From JBAYIE01 sp965279165 (GTDB lineage Bacteria > Bacteroidota > Bacteroidia > UKL13-3), in assembly GCA_965279165.1 (NCBI GenBank), contig OZ257140.1, positions 868,001-932,000 of the forward strand: DNA of 64,000 nucleotides, written 5' to 3'. A program made the position numbers and the translations under genes. Numbering within the stretch: position 1 is the first letter of the stretch; each line of letters begins with the position of its first letter. Below the pieces are notes generated by a model. That model made no database searches and had not been told where the DNA came from. It was given only the letters and a program-made list of their open reading frames with translations. Positions 1 through 8,385 of this stretch are shown here, piece by piece.

Positions 1-1446
1 AATACCACCTTTTTTGAACTGGTGGTTGGCGGATTTCCAAATGCCAACCATGGACTTGCCATTTTATCCTTTACCAATACGCGTAGGATTGCCGGTGGCG
101 TAGCCAATAAAGGAATTTCGAAATTAAAAGTGAATCGTCCGGGCTATCCGATTAACAGCAACAAAATATTTACCGATGCTTATATCCAACTTTGTAAAGC
201 CGCCGATTTTGCATGTTACCGTTTCTACAACCTGCAAAATATATGGGACGCTGAACCCACTTATCCTGCTAAAACAAAATGGGAAAACCGCAAAACACCG
301 TTAGATGCTTCCCAAAAACCCATGGGTGCTCTCAATGGGAAACGCGATGCCTGGTGCTGGGAGTATATGGTTACCCTCGCAAATGAATTGAAGAAAAATA
401 TTTGGATTAATATTCCCATTTCCTGCGATTCGGATTATGTAAACAACTTGGCAAAATATTTACAATCCACTTTGGATCCGAACATTTCCATTTATGTAGA
501 AAACAGCAACGAAGTATGGAGTCAATCGCAAAACACCCATGGACCATACAACCAAGCACAAGCGGTAGCCAACGGAATAAATTTCGACCAGAATTATGCG
601 CGGCGTTCGGTAGAACTATCCAATTGGTTTGCTTATGTTTTTGGTAGCAATGAAATTAACAAACGCATTCGTGTGGTATTGGCAGGACAACAAGCTTTTC
701 ATGGTCGCAGCGATAACCACCTCAATTATATCAAGAATAAAATCGGAGAACCTAAAAATTATATTTACGCCAACAGTACGGCCTTATATTTCAATTCAGC
801 AAAATCCTCTTCAACCAATCCATTGGATATAAACGATGGCATGATAGACGATATCGATAGCCAAATAACTATTGCCACTAGAAGCACGTATCGCTTAAAC
901 CATATCAACAAAGCCAATACATGGAATTTACCGGGTGGTTGTGTCTCCTATGAAGGAGGTCCTCATGTACCGTCAGGTGGAGGTACAAGCAACCTGGGAA
1001 ATCAAATTCTGTCGCATCGTACTTCTAAAATGAGAGAAATAATTGAATTAAATTATTTGCAAGGTTGGGAAGAATTAGGCGGAGGGTTGGCCATGTACTT
1101 TACCCTATATTCGGCCTACAGTCGTTTTGGATGTTGGGGATTAACGGATGATTATACCAATCCGGAAAGAAATTTTAAAATGCAGGCGGTTAGAAATATC
1201 ATTCAGTCCTATACCGGAATCGAAAAACCAACAAACCACAAACATCTTTCCATTTATCCGAATCCTGCCAATAACCATATTACTGTAGGAATTAAAAACA
1301 CTTCCATTACCATTTATTCGATAGTGGGTGAAGCCATTTTAACTACCACGGTAGATAAGGGATCGACTGTTGATATTAGTACCTTAAAACCCGGACTGTA
1401 CGTGGTTTACAGCGGGGATTATATAGGCAAATTTATGAAGGAGTAA
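1..1446 (+). CDS. Secreted glycoside-hydrolase-like protein with T9SS type A sorting domain, 5' end outside window
   Basis: The reading frame is open from base 1, so the gene starts upstream of the window; the GTG at 22 is only an internal codon. The visible part has a TIM-barrel-like look: it contains IYVENSNEVW, which resembles the N-E acid/base motif of clan GH-A glycoside hydrolases, followed by blocks rich in Trp and Tyr. The last ~75 residues form a C-terminal T9SS type A sorting domain, with the typical SIYPNPANNHITV start and a GLYVVYSGDYIGKFMKE end. The protein is therefore exported by Sec, crosses the outer membrane by the type IX machinery and is attached to or released from the surface. 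The substrate cannot be told from sequence. The closest annotated relatives would be cellulose-binding/GH-like secreted proteins. The sorting domain is certain; the catalytic role is inference. Confidence 0.8.
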   Translation, partial: NTTFFELVVGGFPNANHGLAILSFTNTRRIAGGVANKGISKLKVNRPGYPINSNKIFTDAYIQLCKAADFACYRFYNLQNIWDAEPTYPAKTKWENRKTPLDASQKPMGALNGKRDAWCWEYMVTLANELKKNIWINIPISCDSDYVNNLAKYLQSTLDPNISIYVENSNEVWSQSQNTHGPYNQAQAVANGINFDQNYARRSVELSNWFAYVFGSNEINKRIRVVLAGQQAFHGRSDNHLNYIKNKIGEPKNYIYANSTALYFNSAKSSSTNPLDINDGMIDDIDSQITIATRSTYRLNHINKANTWNLPGGCVSYEGGPHVPSGGGTSNLGNQILSHRTSKMREIIELNYLQGWEELGGGLAMYFTLYSAYSRFGCWGLTDDYTNPERNFKMQAVRNIIQSYTGIEKPTNHKHLSIYPNPANNHITVGIKNTSITIYSIVGEAILTTTVDKGSTVDISTLKPGLYVVYSGDYIGKFMKE

Positions 1447-1490
1447 TACCGGTATTTTCATTTGTTTCCATCCCGATAACAGGAATTTTG

Positions 1491-1498
1491 TATCTTTG
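1491..1498 (+). promoter_or_regulatory. Candidate Bacteroidota -7 box for the CNNM gene
   Basis: TATCTTTG matches the Bacteroidota -7 consensus TAnnTTTG. No TTTG sits at the usual 19-21 nt upstream (the nearest, 1461-1464, is 26 nt away), so the match is partial. It would give a leader of about 100 nt before the ATG at 1606. Confidence 0.35.
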
Positions 1499-1605
1499 TA
1501 GTACCGATATGCACCAAACGATATCTTTCGCATTCGGATTTACACTATGCATCGATATTTCATTGCTTCTCCGTTTACCCAACTATTTCACATTAAACAA
1601 TTGCC

Positions 1606-2880
1606 ATGGAAATAGTAATTATACTGCTTTTGATTTTGTTGAACGGAATTTTTGCCATGTCGGAAATTGCCATGGTTTCTTCGCGCAAATCGCGATTGGA
1701 AACTGCATCCAAACGCGGTGATGCTTCTGCTAAAAAGGCATTGGAACTTTCTAAAAATCCGGGAAAGTTTTTATCTACGGTTCAAATCGGAATTACCTTA
1801 ATTGGGATTTTAACCGGTATTTATAGTGGAGAAAAAATTGAAGACGACCTGATTCTTTATCTCAACCAATTTGAAATTTTACAGCCATACAGCGAAAGTC
1901 TTGCGGTAACCATCATCGTTATCATCCTTACTTTTTTATCCCTGGTATTTGGAGAACTGGTGCCAAAGCGGATAGGATTAACCATGCCCGAACAAATTTC
2001 CAAACTTCTCTCCTATCCTATGTATTGGATTTCGATTGTTGCAGCTCCTTTTATTTGGTTATTAACGTTTACCTCCGATTTGATTATCCGCTTATTCCGA
2101 ATCCAACCTACTTCGGAAAGTAAAATTACGGAAGAAGAAATTAAGTCGATTATACAAGAAGGAACAGAAGGTGGCGCTATTGAAGAAATTGAACAGGATA
2201 TTGTAGGAAGGGTTTTTAGTCTGGGGGATCGCACGGTAGATTCGCTGATGACACATAGAAGTGATACCATTGTTTTAAAAGATAACTTTACTTCCGAGGA
2301 GATTCGGAATACCGTGAACAACGAAATGCATTCGGTTTATCCTGTTGTAAACCAGAAAATGGAAGTGGTTGGTATTATTCCGCTCAAAGACCTTTTTCGA
2401 TACATCCAGGAACCCGGTTTTAAAATTACCGACCATTATAAAAAGCCACAATACATCACCGAAAACCTGAATGCATACGAAGCATTAAAGTTGTTTAAAA
2501 CCAGCAAAACCCACCAGGCAATTGTGATGGATGAGTTTGGTCAGATGCAAGGAATACTTACCATGAATGATTTGCTGGAAGCCTTGGTTGGAGATGTTTC
2601 CGAATTTTACGAAGCCGAATTTTCTTTTATCCAACGGGCAGATGGAAGCTGGTTAATTGATGGACAATATCCATTACCTGATTTTTTAAGGCGTTTTGAT
2701 TTGGACGATATCAGTGAAGATTATCCATTCAATACCATCAGTGGTTTAATCCTTCACGAATTGCGAAAAATTCCTTCTACCGGCGATACCCTGCGCTGGA
2801 GAAATTTTGAAATCGAAATTATGGATATGGATGGGGCGCGGATTGACAAAGTTCTTGTTACGGAAGAAGTAAGTATGTAA
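1606..2880 (+). CDS. CNNM-domain/CBS-pair/CorC membrane protein (HlyC/CorC family)
   Basis: A 424-residue integral membrane protein with the standard three-part layout. Residues ~1-190 are a DUF21/CNNM transmembrane domain with several hydrophobic segments and the conserved LVFGELVPKRIGL stretch. Residues ~205-325 are two CBS motifs (MTHRSDTIVL..., VMDEFGQMQGILTMNDLLEALVGD). Residues ~335-420 are a CorC/HlyC transporter-associated domain. Relatives take part in Mg2+/Co2+ efflux or regulate it; the older haemolysin label is misleading. It is a single gene, convergent with the HAD gene, and the two stops are separated only by an octamer repeat tract. Family assignment is firm; the transported ion is inference. 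Confidence 0.9.
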   Translation: MEIVIILLLILLNGIFAMSEIAMVSSRKSRLETASKRGDASAKKALELSKNPGKFLSTVQIGITLIGILTGIYSGEKIEDDLILYLNQFEILQPYSESLAVTIIVIILTFLSLVFGELVPKRIGLTMPEQISKLLSYPMYWISIVAAPFIWLLTFTSDLIIRLFRIQPTSESKITEEEIKSIIQEGTEGGAIEEIEQDIVGRVFSLGDRTVDSLMTHRSDTIVLKDNFTSEEIRNTVNNEMHSVYPVVNQKMEVVGIIPLKDLFRYIQEPGFKITDHYKKPQYITENLNAYEALKLFKTSKTHQAIVMDEFGQMQGILTMNDLLEALVGDVSEFYEAEFSFIQRADGSWLIDGQYPLPDFLRRFDLDDISEDYPFNTISGLILHELRKIPSTGDTLRWRNFEIEIMDMDGARIDKVLVTEEVSM

Positions 2881-2940
2881 TTGTGTAATTACGTAATTGT
2901 GTAATTGCGTAGTTACGTAATTACGTAGTTACATAGTTAC
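2881..2940. repeat. Octamer tandem array (TGTGTAAT/TACGTAAT class)
   Basis: About seven consecutive degenerate 8-mers (TGTGTAAT, TACGTAAT, TGCGTAGT, TACATAGT and so on) fill the whole space between two convergent genes. Units combine into the palindrome AATTACGTAATT. The array begins at the CNNM stop codon and runs through the last codons and stop of the HAD gene (2929), so it encodes that protein's final V-T-M. Related arrays lie at 32012-32066 and 38784-38818. Confidence 0.85.
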
Positions 2941-3597
2941 GTTTTTCAAGGTAGGAATGAGTAAATCGGTGATGGTAAAACGAGGGTCGTTGATGGATAC
3001 TTGTTCGGGTACAGCAATGCAATGCATGCGGGCGGCTTTGGCTGCAATTACGCCATTTACCGAATCTTCGAATACCAGACAATGTTTGGCTTCCACCATT
3101 AATTTATTTGCGGTGGTGATAAAAATGCCGGGATGTGGTTTTCCGAAAGGTTCGTATTCGGCCGACCAAATGACATCAAAATAAGATTGTATTTGCAGCT
3201 TTTGCACCACCACTTCAATCAGCGACATGGCAGAAGAGGAAGCAAGTCCGATTTTGTAGTTTTGCTTCTTACAAAATTCCAAAATATCATAAACACCGGG
3301 CATTGCTTCTGCATGGTTTAAAATTAATTCCTTTACACAAGCCAAAACATCCTTTTCGGTTTTACCGAAGTCGGGATTTTCCCATGGTTGGTATTTGTAC
3401 CAGTACTGTACCACTTCGCTTAATCGGAAACCCATTACTTGCCGTAACAAATCATCCGTTAAATGAACTCCGAGTTTACCAAACACTTCCTTCTCTGCCA
3501 TTTTCCAATAGGGTTCCGAATCAATTAAGAGTCCGTCCATATCAAATATTACAGCCTCGGTTTGCGCAAAAATATCTTTCAAGGTTTTGTATTGCAT
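2929..3597 (-). CDS. HAD-superfamily sugar-phosphate phosphatase (HxpB/beta-phosphoglucomutase-like)
   Basis: A 222-residue HAD subfamily IA hydrolase. Motif I is FDMDGLLIDSEP near the N-terminus, with the nucleophile Asp and acid/base Asp two residues apart. Motif II is the Ser in GLASSSAMSLIEV, followed by the Lys of FGKPHPGIF and motif IV VFEDSVNGV. The helical cap follows motif I, as in hexitol phosphatase HxpB and 2-deoxyglucose-6-phosphatase. I chose the ATG at 3597: it gives the expected N-terminus, and its A is shared with the TGA of the upstream gene (TGATG), indicating translational coupling. A longer frame from 3642 would lie inside that gene. The substrate is unknown beyond small phosphorylated sugars or polyols. 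The 3' end runs into an octamer repeat. Confidence 0.88.
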   Translation of the reverse strand: MQYKTLKDIFAQTEAVIFDMDGLLIDSEPYWKMAEKEVFGKLGVHLTDDLLRQVMGFRLSEVVQYWYKYQPWENPDFGKTEKDVLACVKELILNHAEAMPGVYDILEFCKKQNYKIGLASSSAMSLIEVVVQKLQIQSYFDVIWSAEYEPFGKPHPGIFITTANKLMVEAKHCLVFEDSVNGVIAAKAARMHCIAVPEQVSINDPRFTITDLLIPTLKNVTM

Positions 3598-4472
3598 CAG
3601 TCGAGGTCGAAGTCGCGAAGAATTCCATTTTGCTTTTCCCAAATCCCTTTTTTAAAAATCATGTACTCAAAAGTTCCGTCGGGTAAATAGGTTTCTGGAT
3701 GTCCGTAATCCTGTGGACGAGGAGGTAAAATATTTTCGTAAATCAGATATTTCTTTTTGGATGAATAACGCAAAGTCATGGTAGCATCGTTATGAAATTC
3801 AAAAACCATTCGCGACAATGGACGTTTAAAACGAGCATCCTTGATATCAAAAATGGGTGCGCCAAATTTTGGTTTGTTGTTTTCGAAAAATAATACATCG
3901 GCAATTTTTTTATTCGACATATCGGTTGAACCATTCCATCCAAGCAAGGTATAATAAGTTTCCTTTCCCCTTTGTACGGGAATAATTTTATAGTAATTGG
4001 CTCCATACCAATAGTCGGCACTTAACGTAGTATCAAGTGCATTTTCAATTTTAACCGAGCGATCGATTAATGGATAATACGGACGCAAGTTGGTGGTATC
4101 TTTTATTTTCTTCATATACTCCGGATTGAGTTGCACCACTCCGAAATAATGAAAAGTACCGTTGTTTAATACAATATTCCAAGTGATTAAACGAAAGCGG
4201 TTATCGGGAGAATATTGAAAGGAAGCACATGTTAAGGAGTCGAACGGATAGTAATAAGAACCTTTAATACGTAAGGTTCGACCGAGGGTAATTAAAAAAT
4301 TTCTCGCATTCAACATACGAACTTCCTCTTCGTAGGATTGAATCATGTTGGTGCCCAGGCCGCTTAAACGTAGTTCCGCATCGTGGAGGGTATCTAAGGA
4401 TAGCGTATCGATTTGCTGTGAATAAGCAGTTGTTGTAATGGCTACAAAAAAGAGAAAGAGAAATTTTTGCAT
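3597..4472 (-). CDS. Conserved exported protein of unknown function
   Basis: A 291-residue protein with an N-terminal signal peptide (MQKFLFLFFVAITTTAYSQQ) and no membrane segment afterwards. The ATG at 4472 is preferred over an in-frame ATG at 4499 because it places the signal peptide at the very N-terminus. The body is rich in aromatic and beta-type segments (RLITWNIVLNNGTFHYFGVVQL, YYTLLGWNGSTD). I recognise it only as a Bacteroidota-type periplasmic or secreted protein and cannot assign a function. It overlaps the HAD phosphatase start by one base, so the two form an operon, but this does not define a pathway. Confidence 0.7.
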   Translation of the reverse strand: MQKFLFLFFVAITTTAYSQQIDTLSLDTLHDAELRLSGLGTNMIQSYEEEVRMLNARNFLITLGRTLRIKGSYYYPFDSLTCASFQYSPDNRFRLITWNIVLNNGTFHYFGVVQLNPEYMKKIKDTTNLRPYYPLIDRSVKIENALDTTLSADYWYGANYYKIIPVQRGKETYYTLLGWNGSTDMSNKKIADVLFFENNKPKFGAPIFDIKDARFKRPLSRMVFEFHNDATMTLRYSSKKKYLIYENILPPRPQDYGHPETYLPDGTFEYMIFKKGIWEKQNGILRDFDLD

Positions 4473-4595
4473 AAGAGATAATATCATTTGCGTGGACAAG
4501 TTACAGAAACTAGTTGCAAATAGAAATTGGTTTTAGCTGGATGGAGAATAAAGTTCAAAATTGTTACAATTGAATATTAACTTCTGAATATCATT

Positions 4596-4790
4596 TTGGG
4601 GCTGTGCGCCCCAAACCCGCATCCCGCACTCGGTGCGGGACAAAAAAGACAAGCTCCACCTTCGCTACGCTTCGTCGGACAGGCGCCACGAAGCTCCCTC
4701 CTATGAAGTATGCTATGCTTAACTTCAAGGTTTACCCCCGCCTCCCGATAGCTATCGGGATTGGCAGCCCGCCCGCCCTGAAAAATTAAT
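4596..4790. repeat. GC-rich mosaic of short perfect palindromes
   Basis: A roughly 195-nt block, clearly more GC-rich than its AT-rich surroundings, made of several perfect inverted repeats. TTGGGGC/GCCCCAA is at 4596-4602/4608-4614. TCCCGCAC/GTGCGGGA is at 4622-4629/4633-4640 with a 3-nt loop. The 18-bp palindrome TCCCGATAGCTATCGGGA is at 4743-4760. No credible coding frame runs through it. It looks like a composite REP-type element. A fragment of the same word (gctatcggg) also occurs near 12065. Confidence 0.6.
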
Positions 4791-5070
4791 TTTCGTTTTT
4801 CAAATTAACATTCCATAGCCTTATATTTAAACTAGAAAAAACAAAAAAGTTAATACATATTGTTTTCCAAATTTTTCATTAATTCTAATGATCGCTTGCA
4901 AATAATTCAATGTGTTTATTTAAGAAAGCAAGCTTTATTTAACCTTAAGAAACTTTTGAGGGTTGACAATTATATTTTCAGTGTTGTGCGACTTTAAACT
5001 GCATGCACTTTTTTGGAAAAATAATTGACTGCTATACAAGGGAAAAAGATTTTTATTTTACCATGTAGAA
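4791..5070. other. AT-rich intergenic stretch without visible gene
   Basis: Lies between the palindrome mosaic and the RNA-like element. I see no start codon with a plausible frame, no terminator and no repeat here. Confidence 0.6.
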
Positions 5071-5221
5071 ACAGTAAGGTACTGCGTTAGGGATAGAAGC
5101 GGAAATCCCCTGTAGTGTGCGTACTCGCGCTACTACAGGGATTGCAGCGAATAGCCCGACCCTAAAGTAAAGCGTGCAAATTTTCCATAAATAGAAGAAG
5201 TTATCCGCGCATACTTTAGGG
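5071..5221 (+). ncRNA. Candidate structured RNA element (Flavo-1-like or related Bacteroidota motif)
   Basis: A compact fold is visible. A 9-bp perfect stem ccctgtagt/actacaggg (5108-5116/5132-5140) is capped by a GC-rich loop. It is closed by TTAGGG/CCCTAA (5087-5092/5160-5165), with the purine-rich internal segments aagcgg and gcagcga between. CCCTAAAGT (5160-5168) can instead pair with ACTTTAGGG (5213-5221), 9 bp perfect, so two mutually exclusive stems exist. Sequences with the GTTAGGGATAGAAGCGG...AGCCCGACCC pattern recur in Bacteroidota intergenic regions. I believe this is such a conserved motif but cannot confirm the Rfam family. The strand is uncertain: it also lies in the 3' region of the minus-strand thiolase. 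Confidence 0.45.
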
Positions 5222-5242
5222 AAACGCCCAAAACATATTTTC

Positions 5243-6421
5243 TTAAACCTTTTTTATCACAATAGCAGAAGCACCGCCACCACCATTACAAATTCCGGTA
5301 ACGCCAATGCTGCCGTTTTCTGCGTGGAGGATATTGGCAAGTGTACCTACAATACGGCAACCACTGCTTCCAATGGCATGACCCAATGCAATGGCACCAC
5401 CCCATACATTTACTTTTTCGGGATTCAATCCAAGCAAACGGTTATTGATGATTCCAACCACTGCAAACGCTTCGTTCAATTCATAATAATCTACATCTTT
5501 TGCATCCACCTTTGCCATTTTAAGTGCTTTTGGAATTGCAAATGATGGAGATGTAGTAAACCATTCGGGAGCTTGTGCGGTATCGCCAAATCCAAGAATT
5601 TGTGCGATCGGTTTTAATCCCAGTTCTTTTAATTTTTCACCGCTGATTAATACCATTGCCGAAGCACCATCATTTAATGGAGATGCGTTGGCGGCAGTTA
5701 TGGTACCTTCTTTCACAAAAACCGGTTTAAGGGTTTTCATTTTTTCGAAATTGCCTTTGGTATATTGTTCGTCTTCTTTTACGATAATTGGATCCTTGCC
5801 GCGTTGCGGAATTTCAACCGGAACAATTTCGTTATCGAATGCCTTTTTTGCATAAGCAGCTTGTGCACGTTTGTATGATTCGATGGCAAACTCATCTTGT
5901 TCTTCGCGGGTAATTTTATGTTCGGTTGCACATAATTCGCCGGCATTTCCCATGTGAAAATCTTTGTATACATCCCACAAACCATCCTTGATTAAACCAT
6001 CGGTTAATTGTCCGTGGCCGAGGCGGTAACCATTACGTGCTTTATCTAAATAGTATGGAACATTGCTCATGCTTTCCATTCCACCCACCACAACAACATC
6101 ATTGATGCCCGTCATAATGCTTTGCGCTCCCATTATAATCGCTTTAGATCCACTTGCACAAACTTTATTAACGGTGGTAGCAGGAACGGTGTTTGGAATA
6201 CCTGCATAAATCATGGCTTGTGTAGCAGGTGCTTGACCAAGATTGGCAGAAATTACATTTCCCATAAAAACTTCTTCTACCAACTCCGGTTTTACGTTTG
6301 CTTTTTCCAAAGCCCCTTTAATAGCAATTGCTCCTAATTGGGTTGCACTTAAGGAAGATAGAGATCCGCCAAATGCCCCAACAGGCGTACGTGCAATAGA
6401 TAATATATATACTTCTTTCAT
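5243..6421 (-). CDS. Acetyl-CoA C-acetyltransferase/acyltransferase (thiolase)
   Basis: A 392-residue thiolase of the usual length, catalysing Claisen condensation or thiolysis between acetyl-CoA/acyl-CoA and acetoacetyl-CoA/3-ketoacyl-CoA. All catalytic residues are in canonical places: nucleophilic Cys88 in NKVCASGSKA, the NEAFA motif, His348 in GHAIGSSGCR and Cys378 in GICNGGGG. The N-terminus MKEVYILSIARTPVGAFGG is typical of AtoB/PhaA-type enzymes. It is monocistronic, with no beta-oxidation partner next to it, so biosynthetic (acetoacetyl-CoA) and degradative roles cannot be separated from context. It is divergent from a T9SS cargo gene, with 298 nt between them. Confidence 0.95.
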   Translation of the reverse strand: MKEVYILSIARTPVGAFGGSLSSLSATQLGAIAIKGALEKANVKPELVEEVFMGNVISANLGQAPATQAMIYAGIPNTVPATTVNKVCASGSKAIIMGAQSIMTGINDVVVVGGMESMSNVPYYLDKARNGYRLGHGQLTDGLIKDGLWDVYKDFHMGNAGELCATEHKITREEQDEFAIESYKRAQAAYAKKAFDNEIVPVEIPQRGKDPIIVKEDEQYTKGNFEKMKTLKPVFVKEGTITAANASPLNDGASAMVLISGEKLKELGLKPIAQILGFGDTAQAPEWFTTSPSFAIPKALKMAKVDAKDVDYYELNEAFAVVGIINNRLLGLNPEKVNVWGGAIALGHAIGSSGCRIVGTLANILHAENGSIGVTGICNGGGGASAIVIKKV

Positions 6422-6719
6422 AATTTGTTTTTTGCGAGCCGAAGGTATGGATTTAAAGGGATTTTAGGGCTACTCAACCCAACAATATTTGTAATTATTG
6501 GTTATTAGGTATTTACTATGATTTCCTGATAAAACCACCTATCATTCATGTATCAAACAATTGCATTTTGCTTTTGTTTAAAAATCAAAGGGTAAGGGTA
6601 TTATAACCGCCATAAACCTATCAAAGCAAAATAGTTAACACAATATTTTTTTGAATTCATACAACAAAATCATGGTAATCTGAGGAAATGCGTTAGTTTT
6701 ACGACCAAATTAAAATTCT

Positions 6720-7982
6720 ATGAAAAACAAACTACTAGCTTTAACACTTTCTTCACTCTTTATTACACTGACGATTGCCCAAACCAAAAATGCAACTTTC
6801 TTGCACAAAGAAAAGCAAAACCAAGTAACCAAATTTGGCAAGGCATCTTCTAAATCATTGCCACAAAATTCGACACGCTGGAATTGGAACGAAATTTCCA
6901 CATCCTGGGAAGATCCAAATTCTACTATGATAACCTATGATAATGTTGGAAATCCTATAATGGAAACCACAGAATACTACTACAATGGAGGTCAGGATAC
7001 CTCAAGAAGCCGCAGTTATCACACATTTAATAACAAAAATCTTAATACTGCAACCTATTCTCTTTCTTGGAATCCAAATACATCTCAGTGGGATTCAACC
7101 TGGAAGAATATTACAACCTATGATGTAAATGGCAACAGTACTTCCAATGAAGGGTATAATTACAACCAATCAACCTCTAGCTGGACTTTAAGTTATGGCT
7201 ATAAATCGACCTACACTTATGATGCCAACAACAGGATAATGTCAAACATTGAGCTAGATTGGATAGACCATTTAAGTGCTTACCGCAATTCAAGCAAATC
7301 AGAATTTAGTTATAATGCGCAAGGTGTAATAACCGAATTAACCACGTCAGAATGGGATACCATTTCTTCTACATTTAAATTGGATGGAAAGATTACCAAT
7401 ATCGTTTGGCACGCTTATGATGTAAACGATTTAGATAATAGCAAAATAGGCAGTTGGGTAATGCAAGGTTGGAATGGTACTTCATTCAATGATTCCTCTA
7501 GAATAGCTATTACGTATGATACGCATGACAATGAAATTCGCATGTTAGGTGAAAATAAATCAGGGTCTAATTGGATATTAGATTATGAAATAAAAATGCA
7601 ATTAACCTATAATGTTTCTGATCAATTAACAGAAAAAATTGAACAACACAGAGACGATATCAATGATTCAATGATGAACTTATCTAAAGAAGTATACAGC
7701 AACTTCCTTGTATTCTCAGGATTACAAAACACAATAGCTAAAGAGGTTGCCGTTTCGATTTATCCAAATCCTATTACTACCTCTGCAACCATTCATGTTG
7801 AAAGCAAAAACACCAATGGCCAATTTAAACTATACAATATTACCGGAACTGAAGTATACCGTACATCGATTACCAATTCGAACACCGAATTCGAAAAAGG
7901 ATCTATTCCACAAGGAATTTACTTCTATCAGGTAATTACAAATAACAATACCGTATCAACAGGTAAGCTGATTATTCAGTAA
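6720..7982 (+). CDS. T9SS type A cargo protein with YD-like repeats
   Basis: A 420-residue exported protein. The signal peptide is MKNKLLALTLSSLFITLTIAQ. Residues ~55-330 carry irregular repeats with Tyr-Asp-x-x-Gly-Asn and Trp-Asp/Trp-Asn motifs (YDNVGN, YDVNGN, YDANNR, YNAQG), like the YD/RHS-type or DUF4595-type repeats of Bacteroidota surface proteins. The last ~80 residues are a T9SS type A sorting domain (VSIYPNPITTSATIHV ... GIYFYQVITNNNTVSTGKLIIQ). It is therefore a secreted or surface-anchored protein. No enzymatic motif was seen and its ligand is unknown. The gene stands alone and is followed by a hairpin terminator. Confidence 0.85.
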   Translation: MKNKLLALTLSSLFITLTIAQTKNATFLHKEKQNQVTKFGKASSKSLPQNSTRWNWNEISTSWEDPNSTMITYDNVGNPIMETTEYYYNGGQDTSRSRSYHTFNNKNLNTATYSLSWNPNTSQWDSTWKNITTYDVNGNSTSNEGYNYNQSTSSWTLSYGYKSTYTYDANNRIMSNIELDWIDHLSAYRNSSKSEFSYNAQGVITELTTSEWDTISSTFKLDGKITNIVWHAYDVNDLDNSKIGSWVMQGWNGTSFNDSSRIAITYDTHDNEIRMLGENKSGSNWILDYEIKMQLTYNVSDQLTEKIEQHRDDINDSMMNLSKEVYSNFLVFSGLQNTIAKEVAVSIYPNPITTSATIHVESKNTNGQFKLYNITGTEVYRTSITNSNTEFEKGSIPQGIYFYQVITNNNTVSTGKLIIQ

Positions 7983-8002
7983 ACCAATAGCATTTTATAA
8001 GA

Positions 8003-8036
8003 AAGCCGCATGCTGAAAAGTGTGTGGCTTTTTTTT
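8003..8036 (+). terminator. Rho-independent terminator of the T9SS cargo gene
   Basis: Stem AAGCCGCA/TGTGGCTT (8004-8011/8024-8031; one G-T pair), 12-nt loop, then a run of Ts to 8036. It lies 21 nt after the stop codon. Confidence 0.7.
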
Positions 8037-8055
8037 GATAGTGCTGAGTACTGAG

Positions 8056-8079
8056 TGTTTTAGTGTTTTAGTGTTTTAG
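8056..8079. repeat. Three perfect copies of the octamer TGTTTTAG
   Basis: Head-to-tail TGTTTTAG x3 in the intergenic region left of the IS element. The stretch 8080-8280 that follows holds only short repeated words (cggtcgaaag-type, also present near 21150) and no gene. Confidence 0.8.
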
Positions 8080-8281
8080 TTCTTCTAGATTCGAACTTTT
8101 AGGTATACAGGGAATGCCTTCTGCTGAAGCTGGTGCTTTGTGCCTAGTGCTTGGTGCTTGGGTTCGTGAGTAATATTCAAAGCAATTGGTCGAAAGCGTT
8201 CAGTCCAATGCAATCGGTCGAAAGTAATCAGACCAAAGTCCAAGGCCGATATAACTAACTATTGAGTACTGCCTAACATTT

Positions 8282-8334
8282 TGACTAATGTCTAATTACA
8301 AATGCCTAATGACTTATGACTAATGACTTATCAC
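8282..8334. repeat. Heptamer tandem array, left half (interrupted by the IS)
   Basis: Seven in-register 7-mers, TGACTAA, TGTCTAA, TTACAAA, TGCCTAA, TGACTTA, TGACTAA, TGACTTA, followed by the partial unit TCAC at the IS border. The other half of the same array starts at 9679, on the far side of the element. Confidence 0.85.
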
Positions 8335-8360
8335 TGTCAATGCCTGAAATAGGTTGACCG
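8335..8360 (+). repeat. IS3 left inverted repeat
   Basis: 26 bp beginning TGTCAATGCCTG. It pairs with the right end with two mismatches (positions 4 and 12). Confidence 0.92.
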
Positions 8361-8385
8361 CCAAAAGCGGGTAAAATCAATCAAT

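Noticed and set aside
4604..4789. 61-residue frame over the palindrome mosaic
   Set aside because: Made of repeat DNA, no homologue recognised, no promoter.
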